This document shows, piece by piece, positions 51,501 through 61,882 of a DNA stretch of 64,000 bases. The stretch comes from Heracleum sosnowskyi. Lineage: Eukaryota; Streptophyta; Magnoliopsida; Apiales; Apiaceae. The notes beneath the pieces were generated by a model. The model was given only the letters and a program-made list of their open reading frames with translations. It ran no database searches and was not told where the DNA came from. A program made the position numbers and the translations under genes. The stretch's first letter is position 1. Each line of letters starts with the position of its first letter. The stretch spans positions 137,631,970 to 137,695,969 of the forward strand of contig CM061236.1 of assembly GCA_030848705.1 (NCBI GenBank), written 5' to 3'.

Positions 51501-51860
51501 TGGTATATGGAGGAGATGGGAAACTGGATGTAAAATTTTACACGAATGTTAGTTTCTAGACAGACATGACGGTTTTTGTGTCTTGGTCTGGATTTGTGTC
51601 TTGTCTAAAAAGATGTGTTGTAAGCTAGAATAGTTCACAACAAGAACTGTAAATGATTCTACAATCGAGGCTTAGTATATAGATACTAGCGAAGTAGCCA
51701 AAAGGGAGGTTTTGGGAATTTACCAAGGCGATATACTTATATGTAAAGTGCATACTATTGATAATACTGCAGAACCACTGACTAAGGCTTTGTCGCAGCA
51801 GAAGCATGTAAGTCACACTAGTTCCAAATGTATTGGATACATGGGATATTGGCTCTAGTG
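48521..51860 (+). pseudogene. Element G gag-pol, heavily decayed
   Basis: Gag starts FSMRSVLEKDKLTGTNFLD, then a TGA replaces Trp. Recognisable later pieces are integrase (DVCGHIRTMAEGRFYYF, TDDFSRYEYGYL, LPISFWGYTLETGAYTLNRV), RT ([32 protein letters not shown]) and the C-terminal region (GLSQSTYIDNVL, MTSRYQSNPSDVHLIGIKN, TKALSQQKH). At least six stops fall within the RT part, mostly at Gln codons. RNase H is mostly deleted. Confidence 0.8.
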
Positions 51861-51872
51861 CAAGTGGGAGAT

Positions 51873-53431
51873 TGTTAGTATTAGTGCTCTAGAGACAATA
51901 CTTACAATATTTTAAAGAAAACATTTTATTATTATAAATTATGTTTTCTTGATTATTGTTATTATTGTTATTATGTCTTTATTAACTCTGCTATAAATGT
52001 CAGCATAATAAATGTCCTTGGAATTATGATACGTATTCGATATCTTTAAGTATGTGACTTAAAAATGAGATTATATGAATAGTATCTTTATTCCTAAATA
52101 TCCCTAGTCGAGTGTTATTATTTAAGGACAATAATAATACACAGAGACTAATATGTTTGTTGACTGATGACCACATCTCATTGGTCATAGGTATGGTGAT
52201 ACTAAAGTCAAAACATAGGTGCATGTAAGAGTACATGACACTGGATTGACCCGCCGTGAGATTACACATGTTAATAGTGTCATAAGTAATTCTCACTGTG
52301 ATAATGGTGTAATGATCCTTAGACCTGAAATCATTATATTTTTTATACGAGAATTAATATACTTTGATTACATTAAAAGTTACCTTTGACCGGGTGATGA
52401 TAAAAGTGGACATTGGGTATATTATGAATCGTATGAGAAATATGAATGATCTAGATGGGATTTAACCCTCCTAATTTTAGGAGCGATATTATTGGCCTAT
52501 TGTTTGAGTGAGACTAAGAAATGCACGGTCGTGCTCAAATGTTGATTTGATTTATTAGTCTACTCATCTATCAAGAAAACTAAGATTAAATTATGAAGAG
52601 GATGACACATTACATGCCTCGAGTTTAATCTATAATATTAAGGTTAAGGGGATTATATTACATGGAACATTATTCACGAAAGGCTTAATCGAATCACCGA
52701 TTTAATTATTATTACTTGGGTGGCAATGATGTATTACTAGATGTCGCTCATTGTTTACAATTTTAATTAGTTATTGAAATTGTTACCAACGTAATAATAA
52801 CCTACAGGGTCACACGCAAAGAACGCTTGAAGGAGAAATAATTTAAATTATGAATTTAAATTTAAATAAGTAATTTATTCTATTTATAATATTAATTAAG
52901 TATGACTTGATTAATTATTTAAATAGAAAATGGAATTACTTAAACTAATTCTGAAATTAGTTATTAATTAATTAAGTGCGAATTAATTAAATAATAAATT
53001 GGAATTTCGGATTAGTATTTTATTATAATTGGATTATAATTAGAAAACTTATTTTCCTCTCTATATAAACTCTAAAAGAGGGCTGATTTTAATGATGAAA
53101 AACGTTTTTATATTAAAACCCTAGCCACTTATGAGAGCAAGAAAAGAGAGAGAAAAACAAGCAGTTTTCGGGTGCTAGTACACATCAATCCTTCAAGAAA
53201 AGCGTTCGTGTGGATACCGTAGAGCGTAGATCGCGAGAGCGGGATACGTGGTGATTGAACAAGCTTTGGATCTCCATTAATCTTCCATTAACGAACTGTT
53301 AAAGCTTCTTAAAGTATTTGTTCTTAATCTCCGAATTAAATCTTTTGTTTTCGCATGGATCCTGCGGAGGGGTTTCGAATTTTGATTTAGTTTTACGTTT
53401 TCCGTTGCGTTTATGTGCTCGAAACCCTTCA
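51873..53431 (+). repeat. 3' LTR of element G
   Basis: 1559 bp, TGTTAGTATTAGTG to GAAACCCTTCA. It differs from the 5' copy by about 28 substitutions, a 4-bp indel near 52827 and a 1-bp indel near 51966. Confidence 0.9.
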
Positions 53432-54266
53432 CAGATCGTGTGAAAAAAGCCAAAGTTCAAACACTAAGAACTGAGTTTGAATCTCTGGTGATGAAAGACA
53501 ACGAGCAATTAGATGATTTCTACCTAAAGTTGAATGGACTTGTGACAAACATTCGAGCTTTAGGTGAAACTATGACAGCATCCTATGTGGTTAAGAAGTT
53601 ACTTCGTGCAGCACCAACCAAGTTCTTACAAATTGTCTCGACTTTGGAACAATTTCGTGATTTGGAAAAGTTAACAGTAGAGGAAGTAGTGGGCTCGTTG
53701 AAAGCTCATGAAGAAAGACTAAATGGAAGTGGTAAGAGTGGATCAAATGAGGGACAACTGATGCTAACTGAAGAGGAGTGGCAGAGACGTGAAGCTAGTG
53801 ACAGCAAGTTGCTGCTCACTCGTGAAGAATGGCAAAAACGATCGAGCAAGAGAAACTCCGATGGATCATATTCAAACTCTAAACCTCGAGGAGGGCGTGA
53901 CAAGAACAATCTGAGATGTTATAATTGTTCAGCTTATGGTCATTTTGCTGCAGATTATAGAAAACCAAGACGTAACAGAGAACCAAAGGAAGAAGTGAAC
54001 ATGGCAAAACTCGAAGATGATGAGCCCGCCTTGTTGTTTGCGAAATGTGAAAGTGAAGATCCAGAAGGTACATATCTGAATGAAAAACAGGTCATTCCAT
54101 CAAAATTGTCGAAGGTGCAAAATGAGTCCAATGTGTGGTACTTGGAAAATGGAGCCAGTAGTCACATGACTGGTTTCAATTCGAAATTTATGGAACTAGA
54201 TGAACAGATACGTGGCTTGGTAAGTTTTTTAGATGGGTCTACTGTCCGAATTGAAGGCAAGGGAAC

Positions 54267-54762
54267 TGTTAGATATAATTGCTGATGTTTGTTCATCAGT
54301 GTTTAAGTACCAGGTACATATCAGAGTTTATATAGAAGCCGGTCAGAGTTTGTTAAAGTCTGACAGGGTGATAGTTGAATTAGCTGTCGGTGCAAAGATA
54401 AAGATTCTAGAAGCAATATATTCTGAAGATGGAAAGAAGCAGAATATATTGATACAGCTAAGGAGACTGGACAGAAGACTGAAGCAATCCTTAATTGATA
54501 ATAATTGTATAGCTAATTTATAGGAGTATCAATTAGATAAGGATTGTATGTAGTTGTGTACTATATAAACACAGATAGGTTATCCCTAGAAGGGACGCGA
54601 ACATTGAATATATTATTCTTGTAACCTAGTAGCTCTTTGTGATTCATTAACATCACTAAGAGAGAATTATTTAATATAATTCAGTTTGTTGATTTACAAA
54701 CCTGTGTTCTTGATTGTTATTCTCATACATATTTGATTATATACTGTGTATTCGGCCTAACA
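54267..54762 (+). repeat. 5' LTR of element E
   Basis: 496 bp, TGTTAGATATAATTG to TTCGGCCTAACA, giving TGTTAG/CTAACA inverted ends. Shares layout with D's LTR, including TATA box then AACACAG and ATAGG. Confidence 0.9.
54562..54569 (+). promoter_or_regulatory. TATA box of LTR E
   Basis: TATATAAA about 200 bp before the LTR end, at the position matching D's TATAAAAA. Confidence 0.55.
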
Positions 54763-54764
54763 AT

Positions 54765-54776
54765 TGGTATCAGAGC
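54765..54776 (+). other. Primer-binding site of element E
   Basis: TGGTATCAGAGC, complementary to the 3' end of plant initiator tRNA-Met, two bases after the LTR. Identical sites are at 24628 (C), 36770 (D) and 44800 (F). Confidence 0.9.
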
Positions 54777-54825
54777 CAAGGTTGTTTAATATATACAGTT
54801 TTACGATTCAAACACAGTAATAATC

Positions 54826-57150
54826 ATGTCTGAAGAAAATCAAACTGCTCCCAAGGCTGAACAGGTTAAGCCTAATTCTGTGAGTCGATATGAAACAATC
54901 AGGGTTCCAATACTCAGGCCAGTAGAGTATCCAATTTGGAAGGTGAAGATGACCATGTTTCTGGAGGCTACAGATCCAGAATACCTTGACAGAATCTATG
55001 ATGGTCCTCATATGCCGACTAAATTGTCCCCTGTTGTTGATGGTCAAGAACAAAAGACTGTTCCAAAGGAAAAGAAAGATATGACTCCTGAGGACATCTC
55101 ATCAATTGCAAAAGATGCAAAGGTTAGACATCTTCTTCACAGTGCTTTAGATAATGTTATGTCTAACAGAGTAATTGGCTGCAAAACTGCCAAAGAGATA
55201 TGGGATGCTTTAGAAGTCAGATGCCAGGGAACAGGTGCTATTAAGAAGAACAGAAAGACAATACTCACACAGGAGTATGAGCACTTTGATTCAAGACCTA
55301 ATGAAACCTTGACAGAGACTTATGACAGATTTTGCAAATTATTGAATGATCTGTCTCTGGTTGATAAAAAATATGAGCTTGAAGAGTCTAATCTCAAGTT
55401 TCTGTTATCTCTATCTGAAAAGTGGGATTTAAAGACAACCACAATAAGAGATAATTATGAGCTTGCTGATACAGATCTTGATGAAATCTATGGGTTGTTG
55501 AAAACTCATGAACTGGAGATAGAACAAAGGAATAGAAGATTGAGTAAAAAGACAAAATCTGTTGCTCTCAAAGTTGAGGAGAAGCCCATTAAGAAGGAAT
55601 CATCAAGGAAGAAAGCCAAGGGAAAGGCTTTAGTCATTAAATCTGAAAGCGAGTCATCAAACTCTGATGATGACTCAAACTCTGATGAAGCTTCTGACTC
55701 TGAGGATGATGAAGAACAGATGATGCAAATGGCTGCTTTAATGGTGAAGACTTTCAAGAAGATGGGATTCAAGAACTTCAAGAAAGGAAAGAGATTCTCA
55801 AGGAAAGATTCAAACTCTGATAAGAGACATTTCAGAAAGTCTGATGGAGGATATACCAAGTCTGGAAAGAAAGACAAGTCTGAGATCCAGTGCTACAAGT
55901 GTAAAGAGATGGGTCATTATGCCCCAGAGTGCAAGAAAGGCAAATCTGAGAAAGCACTCATCTCTAAAGGCAAAGACTGGGCAGATACTTCAGACTCTGA
56001 TGATGGAGAAAATTATGCTCTAATGGCAACTGTCAGAGATGAGACTGAATCATCTGAAAATAAGGTACCCCTAACTACTTATGCTTATGATACTGATAAT
56101 ATATCTGAGTTAAGAGTATATCTGAAAAGTGTACATGTTAGCTATAGGGATCAGACTTTAGAGAATGAGAGAATTAAAGCTGAGAATCTTAGTCTTAAAG
56201 ATAGAAACAAGTTTCTTGAAGGAGAACTTGAAAAAATGAAGCAGATTCAAAAAGAAAGAGATGATGCTGTTTATGTTGAACATGAGTTGCTCAAAAGATA
56301 TAAGAAATTAGAATCTGATCTAGAAAAAGAAAGAAAAATAATCAAGACTTGGACAGACTCTGGAAGAGACACTCATCAAGTGTTTCAGACAGATTCTGTA
56401 GGTTTAGGCTATTGTGAAAATGATGAACTTAGGTTTAAAGACAAGGTTAAGGTTAAACCACAACTTAAACCTGTGATATTTGTTCCAGAAACCAATAAGT
56501 TAAAATCTGTTGTAATAAGAGAAGCTGATATGGAATCAGATGAAGTCTGTGAAAAACAGGAAAATATTATAACAGAAAAACTTATGGAAAGAGAAGCTAT
56601 TAGAAAGCCAGTAAAAACTTGTGAAAAACAGGTTAATGTTGGTTTGATGACAGGAAAACAGTTCAATCATAAGCTCAAAGAGGTAAAATCTGCCATGAAA
56701 CCAAAAGGATCCAAGAAGAATAGGAATGGAAAGATATGCATAAATAAAAGAAATAATCATTTGCCTAATGCTGCTGCTCCAAGGAAAACATGTTATAATT
56801 GTGGTAGTTCTAATCATCTTGCTAATTACTGCAAAAAGGATAAAAATATCAATTATTTACCTTCTACATCAGGAGTAAAGAATGATTATGTTAGGGTTAG
56901 ACCACAGACTTTATGCACACACTGTGGGAGCACTTGGCATTCCATTTATACTTGCAAGAGTTATCATGCTATTTATCACAACTATTATGAGCTAAAACCC
57001 AATCTGAAGTGGGTTAGAGCAAACTCTGCGAGTGTAAAGTCTGACAATGTTAGTTTAAACTCTGTTGATAGTCATTCCGCTGCAAAAACTAACACTGTTA
57101 AGAAAGACAAAGGATCCAAGCAAGTCTGGGTCCTTAAAACTAACACTTAG
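54826..57150 (+). CDS. gag: Gag of Sirevirus E
   Basis: Structural Gag of 774 residues, starting at the first ATG after the primer site. Residues 20-230 are the copia Gag core (RYETIRVPIL, WKVKMTMFLEA, CKTAKEIWDALEVRCQG). Residues 270-300 are a Ser/Asp/Glu run with repeated SNSD. A CCHC knuckle is at 356-369 (CYKCKEMGHYAPEC). A coiled coil covers about 425-510. Two more CCHC knuckles follow at 656-669 (CYNCGSSNHLANYC) and 697-710 (CTHCGSTWHSIYTC), so there are three intact nucleic-acid-binding knuckles. It ends in QVWVLKTNT. Unlike its C and D relatives here, it has no stop or frameshift. The particle would assemble in the cytoplasm. Confidence 0.9.
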   Translation: MSEENQTAPKAEQVKPNSVSRYETIRVPILRPVEYPIWKVKMTMFLEATDPEYLDRIYDGPHMPTKLSPVVDGQEQKTVPKEKKDMTPEDISSIAKDAKVRHLLHSALDNVMSNRVIGCKTAKEIWDALEVRCQGTGAIKKNRKTILTQEYEHFDSRPNETLTETYDRFCKLLNDLSLVDKKYELEESNLKFLLSLSEKWDLKTTTIRDNYELADTDLDEIYGLLKTHELEIEQRNRRLSKKTKSVALKVEEKPIKKESSRKKAKGKALVIKSESESSNSDDDSNSDEASDSEDDEEQMMQMAALMVKTFKKMGFKNFKKGKRFSRKDSNSDKRHFRKSDGGYTKSGKKDKSEIQCYKCKEMGHYAPECKKGKSEKALISKGKDWADTSDSDDGENYALMATVRDETESSENKVPLTTYAYDTDNISELRVYLKSVHVSYRDQTLENERIKAENLSLKDRNKFLEGELEKMKQIQKERDDAVYVEHELLKRYKKLESDLEKERKIIKTWTDSGRDTHQVFQTDSVGLGYCENDELRFKDKVKVKPQLKPVIFVPETNKLKSVVIREADMESDEVCEKQENIITEKLMEREAIRKPVKTCEKQVNVGLMTGKQFNHKLKEVKSAMKPKGSKKNRNGKICINKRNNHLPNAAAPRKTCYNCGSSNHLANYCKKDKNINYLPSTSGVKNDYVRVRPQTLCTHCGSTWHSIYTCKSYHAIYHNYYELKPNLKWVRANSASVKSDNVSLNSVDSHSAAKTNTVKKDKGSKQVWVLKTNT

Positions 57151-57163
57151 TGTTTGTTTGTGA

Positions 57164-60100
57164 TTGCAGGGTATAAAAGAAAGCACACTTATCTTGGACA
57201 GTGGATGCTCAGGACATATGACTGGAAATAAGGCCCTGCTATCAGACTTTGAGGAGAAGGCTGGCCCAAAAGTTTCCTATGGAGATGGCAACATAGGACG
57301 TACTATGGGATATGGCAATATCAATCTTGGAAGTGTCATCATCACCAATGTAGCTCTAGTCTCAGGACTCAAGCATAATCTGCTATCTGTGAGTCAAATC
57401 TGTGACAGAGGAAACCATGTAGATTTTCATACTGAACACTGTGAAGTTATCAGTAAATCTACTGGAAAAGTTGTTCTAGTTGGACACAGGCGCAACAACA
57501 TTTATGAAGCAAGTTTGGTAACAAACTCTGATGGAAAAACAGTGTGTCTGACTGCAAGAATGTCAAATGAAGAGAGTTGGAATTGGCATAAGAAGCTCTC
57601 TCATCTCAATTTGAACAACATAAATGAGCTTATAAGAAAGGATCTTGTAAGAGGACTTCCAAAATCAATACTCAGTCTAGATGGCCTATGTGATTCTTGT
57701 CAAAAGGCAAAGCAAAGGAAGTCATCTTTCAAGAGCAAATCTGAATCTTCAGTAGTGGAACCTTATCATCTTCTACATGTTGATCTCTTTGGACCAGTGA
57801 ATGTGATGTCTTTGGGCAGAAAAAAATATGCTCTAGTAATTGTTGATGAATATACTAGATATACATGGGTGTATTTCTTATCAAAGAAGGATGAAACTGC
57901 TCAAACTCTGATGGATCATGTAAATCTACTGGACAAAGGATCACAGCACAAAGTCAAAATTATAAGGAGTGATAATGGAACTGAATTCAGAAACTCAATC
58001 ATGGAAGCTTTCTGCAAGGAAAGAGGAGTGAAACAAGAATTTTCTGCACCTGGAACTCCACAGCAAAATGGTGTAGTTGAAAGAAAGAACAGAACTTTAA
58101 TTGAAGCAGCCAGAACTATGCTTGAAGAAGCAAAATTACCAACTTATTTCTGGGCAGAAGCTGTTCAAACTGCTTGTTTTACTCAAAATGCTACATTGAT
58201 CAACAACCATGGGAAAACACCATATGAGATGGTGAAAAATAAGAAGCCAAATTTGAAATATTTTCATATATTTGGATGCAAATGCTTTGTGTTGAAGACT
58301 CATCCTGAACAGTTGACCAAGTTCGAGTTAAAAGCTGATGAAGGAATCTTTGTTGGCTATCCATTGTCAACAAAAGCATTCAGAGTCTACAATCTGAGAA
58401 CTAAAGTGATCATGAAATCCATACATGTGTCATTTGATGACAAGAAAATAACTGGACTTGAAGATGAAAATGAATATGATCAACTACGTTTTGAAAATGA
58501 AGATTTGTTCTCTGATGATGTAAACTCTGATGAAACTGGTCTGACAAACTCTGACGAAGCATACTCTGAACCTCTACTGGTAAATACTGGAGAAACTGGA
58601 AATTCTCAAATTGAACAAAATAGAGAACCAGTTGAGGGGGAGCGTGAAGAAGCTCAACAAGACACAGCAAGTGAGTCAGTTGAGGAAACTGATTCAAACT
58701 CTGACAGTTCAAACTCTGAGCCATCCAATTCAGGGGGAGCCTCAGATACTGCAGAAAGTCAACATATGAATCAGGAGAGCATGGATCAAGGGGGAGGATC
58801 CAATAATGATGCAAGAAACCACTTACCAACAGCAAGAAAGTGGACACAGGCACACACACCTGATCTCATAATTGGAGATCCTGATGCTAGTGTGAGAACT
58901 AGAAGTGCAACAAATAATGAGTGTCTGTATCATGCTTTCTTGTCTCAAACAGAACCAAAGAAAGTGGAGGAAGCTCTTCAAGATGCTAATTGGATTACAG
59001 CAATGCAAGAAGAGTTAAATGAATTTGAAAGAAATGAAGTCTGGACACTTGTACCTAGACCAAAGAATAGATCAATTGTAGGTACAAAGTGGGTTTTCAG
59101 AAACAAGACTGACAGTGAAGGTGTGATTACAAGAAACAAGGCTAGACTTGTGGCTAAAGGTTATTCACAACAAGAAGGAATTGACTATGATGAAACCTTT
59201 GCTCCAGTTGCAAGATTGGAGGCCATAAGAATTTTTCTGGCCTATGCTGCACATAAGAAGTTTAAAGTCTTTCAGATGGATGTGAAAAGTGCTTTTCTCA
59301 ATGGGAAGCTTGAAGAAGAAGTGTTTGTTGAACAACCACCAGGATTTGTAGATCCCAAGCATCCAGATTATGTCTACAGGCTTGACAAAGCATTATATGG
59401 ACTAAAGCAAGCACCAAGAGCATGGTATGAAACTCTTGCTCAATTTCTTTTAGAAAGTGGGTTCACAAGAGGTACAATTGATAAAACCTTGTTTTATTTC
59501 AATTCTGGTGATGATTTGCTTTTAGTTCAAATTTATGTAGATGATATTATCTTTGGATCTGCTAATGACAAACTTTGTAAGAAGTTTGCAAAGCTTATGC
59601 AATCCAGGTATCAAATGAGCATGATGGGAGAGCTTAGTTATCTTCTAGGCTTACAGGTCAAGCAAACAGATGATGGTATTTTTATCAATCAAGCAAAATA
59701 TACCAGAAATATTCTCAAGAAATTTGGTATGTTTGATAGTTCATCTGCTACAACTCCCATGGCTACAGCAACAAAGCTAGACAAAGACACAGGAGCCTCA
59801 GTAGATATGACAAACTACAGAGGAATGATAGGGTCTTTACTGTATCTTACTGCAAGTAGACCTGATATCATATATGCAACATGTCTTTGTGCAAGATTTC
59901 AAGCAGATCCCAGAGAGCCTCATCTAACAGCTGTAAAAAGGATTTTCAAATATCTCAAAGGAACCATAACCTTGGGTTTGTGGTATCCTAGAGAATCAGA
60001 GTTTAAGCTAATTGGTTACTCTGATGCAGATTTTGCAGGCTGTAAGATAGACAGAAAAAGTACAAGTGGAAGCTGTCAATTTTTAGGTGACAGATTGGTT

Positions 60101-60478
60101 TCTTGGTATAGCAAGAAACAAAAGTCAATTTCCACATCCACTGCAGAAGCAGAGTATATAGCTGCTGGTAGCTGTTGTGCACAGATTCTGTGGATGAAGA
60201 ATCAGTTGTTGGATTATGGTTTGAGGTACTCTAAAATACCTATTTTCTGTGATAACCAAAGTGCTATTGCTATGACAGGAAATCCAGTACAGCACTCCAT
60301 GACTAAGCACATCAGCATAAGATATCATTTTATCAGAGAACATGTGGAAGAAGGAAACATTGAGCTTCATTTTGTGTCTACAGACCAACAACTTGCAGAT
60401 ATCTTCACCAAACCTTTGAGTGAAGCTACTTTTACAAGATTGGTAAATGAACTTGGAATGATCTCTGGTTTCGACTAG
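57164..60478 (+). CDS. pol: Pol of Sirevirus E (protease, integrase, RT, RNase H)
   Basis: An open frame of 1104 codons directly after a TGA at 57161, with no ATG until after the protease active site. Protease: [16 protein letters not shown] at 12-14. Integrase: zinc motif HKKLSHLN...CDSCQKAK, then D207 (LHVDLFGP), D270 ([10 protein letters not shown]) and E306 (GVVERKN), a DD35E spacing. A Ser/Asp/Glu-rich linker (about 440-550) ends in [44 protein letters not shown] at 791-794. RNase [57 protein letters not shown]. All catalytic residues I can check are present. The frame is +1 relative to gag and the ORFs do not overlap, so expression needs splicing or another recoding step. Confidence 0.92.
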   Translation: MQGIKESTLILDSGCSGHMTGNKALLSDFEEKAGPKVSYGDGNIGRTMGYGNINLGSVIITNVALVSGLKHNLLSVSQICDRGNHVDFHTEHCEVISKSTGKVVLVGHRRNNIYEASLVTNSDGKTVCLTARMSNEESWNWHKKLSHLNLNNINELIRKDLVRGLPKSILSLDGLCDSCQKAKQRKSSFKSKSESSVVEPYHLLHVDLFGPVNVMSLGRKKYALVIVDEYTRYTWVYFLSKKDETAQTLMDHVNLLDKGSQHKVKIIRSDNGTEFRNSIMEAFCKERGVKQEFSAPGTPQQNGVVERKNRTLIEAARTMLEEAKLPTYFWAEAVQTACFTQNATLINNHGKTPYEMVKNKKPNLKYFHIFGCKCFVLKTHPEQLTKFELKADEGIFVGYPLSTKAFRVYNLRTKVIMKSIHVSFDDKKITGLEDENEYDQLRFENEDLFSDDVNSDETGLTNSDEAYSEPLLVNTGETGNSQIEQNREPVEGEREEAQQDTASESVEETDSNSDSSNSEPSNSGGASDTAESQHMNQESMDQGGGSNNDARNHLPTARKWTQAHTPDLIIGDPDASVRTRSATNNECLYHAFLSQTEPKKVEEALQDANWITAMQEELNEFERNEVWTLVPRPKNRSIVGTKWVFRNKTDSEGVITRNKARLVAKGYSQQEGIDYDETFAPVARLEAIRIFLAYAAHKKFKVFQMDVKSAFLNGKLEEEVFVEQPPGFVDPKHPDYVYRLDKALYGLKQAPRAWYETLAQFLLESGFTRGTIDKTLFYFNSGDDLLLVQIYVDDIIFGSANDKLCKKFAKLMQSRYQMSMMGELSYLLGLQVKQTDDGIFINQAKYTRNILKKFGMFDSSSATTPMATATKLDKDTGASVDMTNYRGMIGSLLYLTASRPDIIYATCLCARFQADPREPHLTAVKRIFKYLKGTITLGLWYPRESEFKLIGYSDADFAGCKIDRKSTSGSCQFLGDRLVSWYSKKQKSISTSTAEAEYIAAGSCCAQILWMKNQLLDYGLRYSKIPIFCDNQSAIAMTGNPVQHSMTKHISIRYHFIREHVEEGNIELHFVSTDQQLADIFTKPLSEATFTRLVNELGMISGFD

Positions 60479-61088
60479 AGATACGGGTTAGACTCAAAAA
60501 CTATACATGTTTGATTTTTATGCTCATGATTCCTTGCATGTATTAACTGTTATGAGTACCAGTGTCATAAACTCTGAAAGTAAACTCTGATGCTAAACTC
60601 TGTTAGTCATAAAATGTTGGTCATACTCTGATAGTTAAAGTCTGATGTTATACTCTGATTGTAATTTTGTCTGAACCATAAGGACCAATGAAGAAATTTA
60701 TATGGAACATAATTCTCAGTAAGTAATTGTGAATCCTTAAGAGTTATATAGATTCTGATCTCAAATATGTGCAGTAAGTTAACACAGCATGATACTGTCT
60801 CTATATTTATAGCATCTCTTAGTTTATTGATCCTATACACTGCGTCTGTATTAGCTGTTTGCATTTTCTCTCATAAATTAATTGTATTAACTGATGAAAA
60901 GTCTAAACTCTGATTATTAATTGCAAATAATTCACCCTCAAATCAAAAGATGCCAAACAGAGCACAAATTCCTTTGAGATCATGTTGTGCCTAGGAAGAT
61001 CCAGGAACTTATTGTATGAAATAAGGGCTAAAATCTTTGATTTTTGGTGACTAGTGCCAACCACTGATTACTGGAAAAATAAATTAAA

Positions 61089-61130
<42 letters not shown>

Positions 61131-61882
61131 GGGGGTGAAAAATAAAAGATATATCCAAATGAAAGGATATCAGAATACAGAGTTTAGATATAAAGAATCA
61201 GATTTTATTTTATAGATGAGAGTTTAGGCAACCAGTTTTTACTACTTTAGTTTGTGGATTTTATGCACTTTGAGATGATTTAAATATTGATTTCGGTAAA
61301 CTCTGCTATTACACACACTTTATGCACACCTGTACAGTTTGAGAAAAGAGTTTATTGACAAAGAAGGACAAATGGTAAACACTGATGTATTGTGTGAAAT
61401 ACGCCGAGGTAATTTAATTTTAATCTCTGATGATTAAAATAAATTTTATTGGTTTCAGACATTTTATAATTTTGAGATTAGACATTTGTTTTGAAATTCA
61501 AAAGAGTATGATAACAAACGGTTCATATTTATATTAAACAGAGAGAGAGAGGTTGAGTATTTTGAACAATGTGACATGCGGTAATTATGGCTATTTTTAC
61601 TGCGCGTGTGTATTGGAAGTTGTTACATACAGCTGTCAGCATATGCACGTTTGATATCTGTCCCACTCACACACTTTTCAAAGAAGCCTGCTGTGTGTAG
61701 TAATGATTAAAACGTTTGAGTTTTAATCTTCACAGTTATTATTTAAATATACTACACATAAACGGTTCAATCTTTTACACACCTCAACTTTTCAAAAGCT
61801 TTTACTCACACACATTGTCTCAAACACTTTCACTGCATACACTATAATCTATTCTCTGTTTGTTTTCTTCTAAACTGTTCTA
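60479..61882 (+). other. Spacer between pol and third ORF of E
   Basis: Non-coding, 1.4 kb. It holds several copies of AAACTCTG (60569-60910, 61306), an (AAT)n microsatellite at about 61090-61131 followed by a GGGGGTGAAAAA purine tract, AAACGGTT at about 61518 and 61761, and an AC/CT-rich leader up to the ORF3 ATG. C has AAACGGTT and a CT-rich leader at the corresponding place. Confidence 0.7.

Larger units (their letters stand above)
45141..53431 (+). mobile_element. Element G: complete Angela/BARE-type copia with dead interior
   Basis: Two full LTRs (45141-46694 and 51873-53431), perfect 5-bp duplication CAGAT (45136-45140 and 53432-53436), primer site TGTCATCAGAGC (46696-46707, two mismatches to TGGTATCAGAGC) and polypurine tract CAAGTGGGAGAT before the 3' LTR. 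My hand alignment of the LTRs gives about 28 substitutions and two small indels, so about 98% identity. Confidence 0.9.
44847..54266 (+). pseudogene. gag: Copia F gag and protease start, split by element G
   Basis: First part 44847-45140 (ATG at 44847; LSYPMLTKNNYTAWALKM), with an in-frame TAG at 45030 (Gln expected). Element G intervenes; Gag resumes at 53437 in the same frame (RVKKAKVQTLRTEFESL). The zinc knuckle CYNCSAYGHFAADY has lost its last Cys. The protease site reads WYLENGASSHMTG, with Glu where the catalytic Asp is expected. Element E cuts in at 54267. The lineage, judged from Gag type, differs from the Sireviruses here. Confidence 0.8.

Noticed and set aside
54765..54776. tRNA-Met gene hit from TGGTATCAGAGC
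   Set aside because: It is a 12-base primer-binding site after an LTR; no cloverleaf surrounds it. The same holds at 24628, 36770 and 44800.
57140..57175. Programmed ribosomal frameshift between gag and pol of E
   Set aside because: The frames do not overlap: pol is closed by TGA at 57161, after the gag stop at 57148, so a simple shift cannot join them.
58410..58859. 149-codon minus-strand ORF inside pol
   Set aside because: Antisense shadow of the low-complexity integrase-RT linker.
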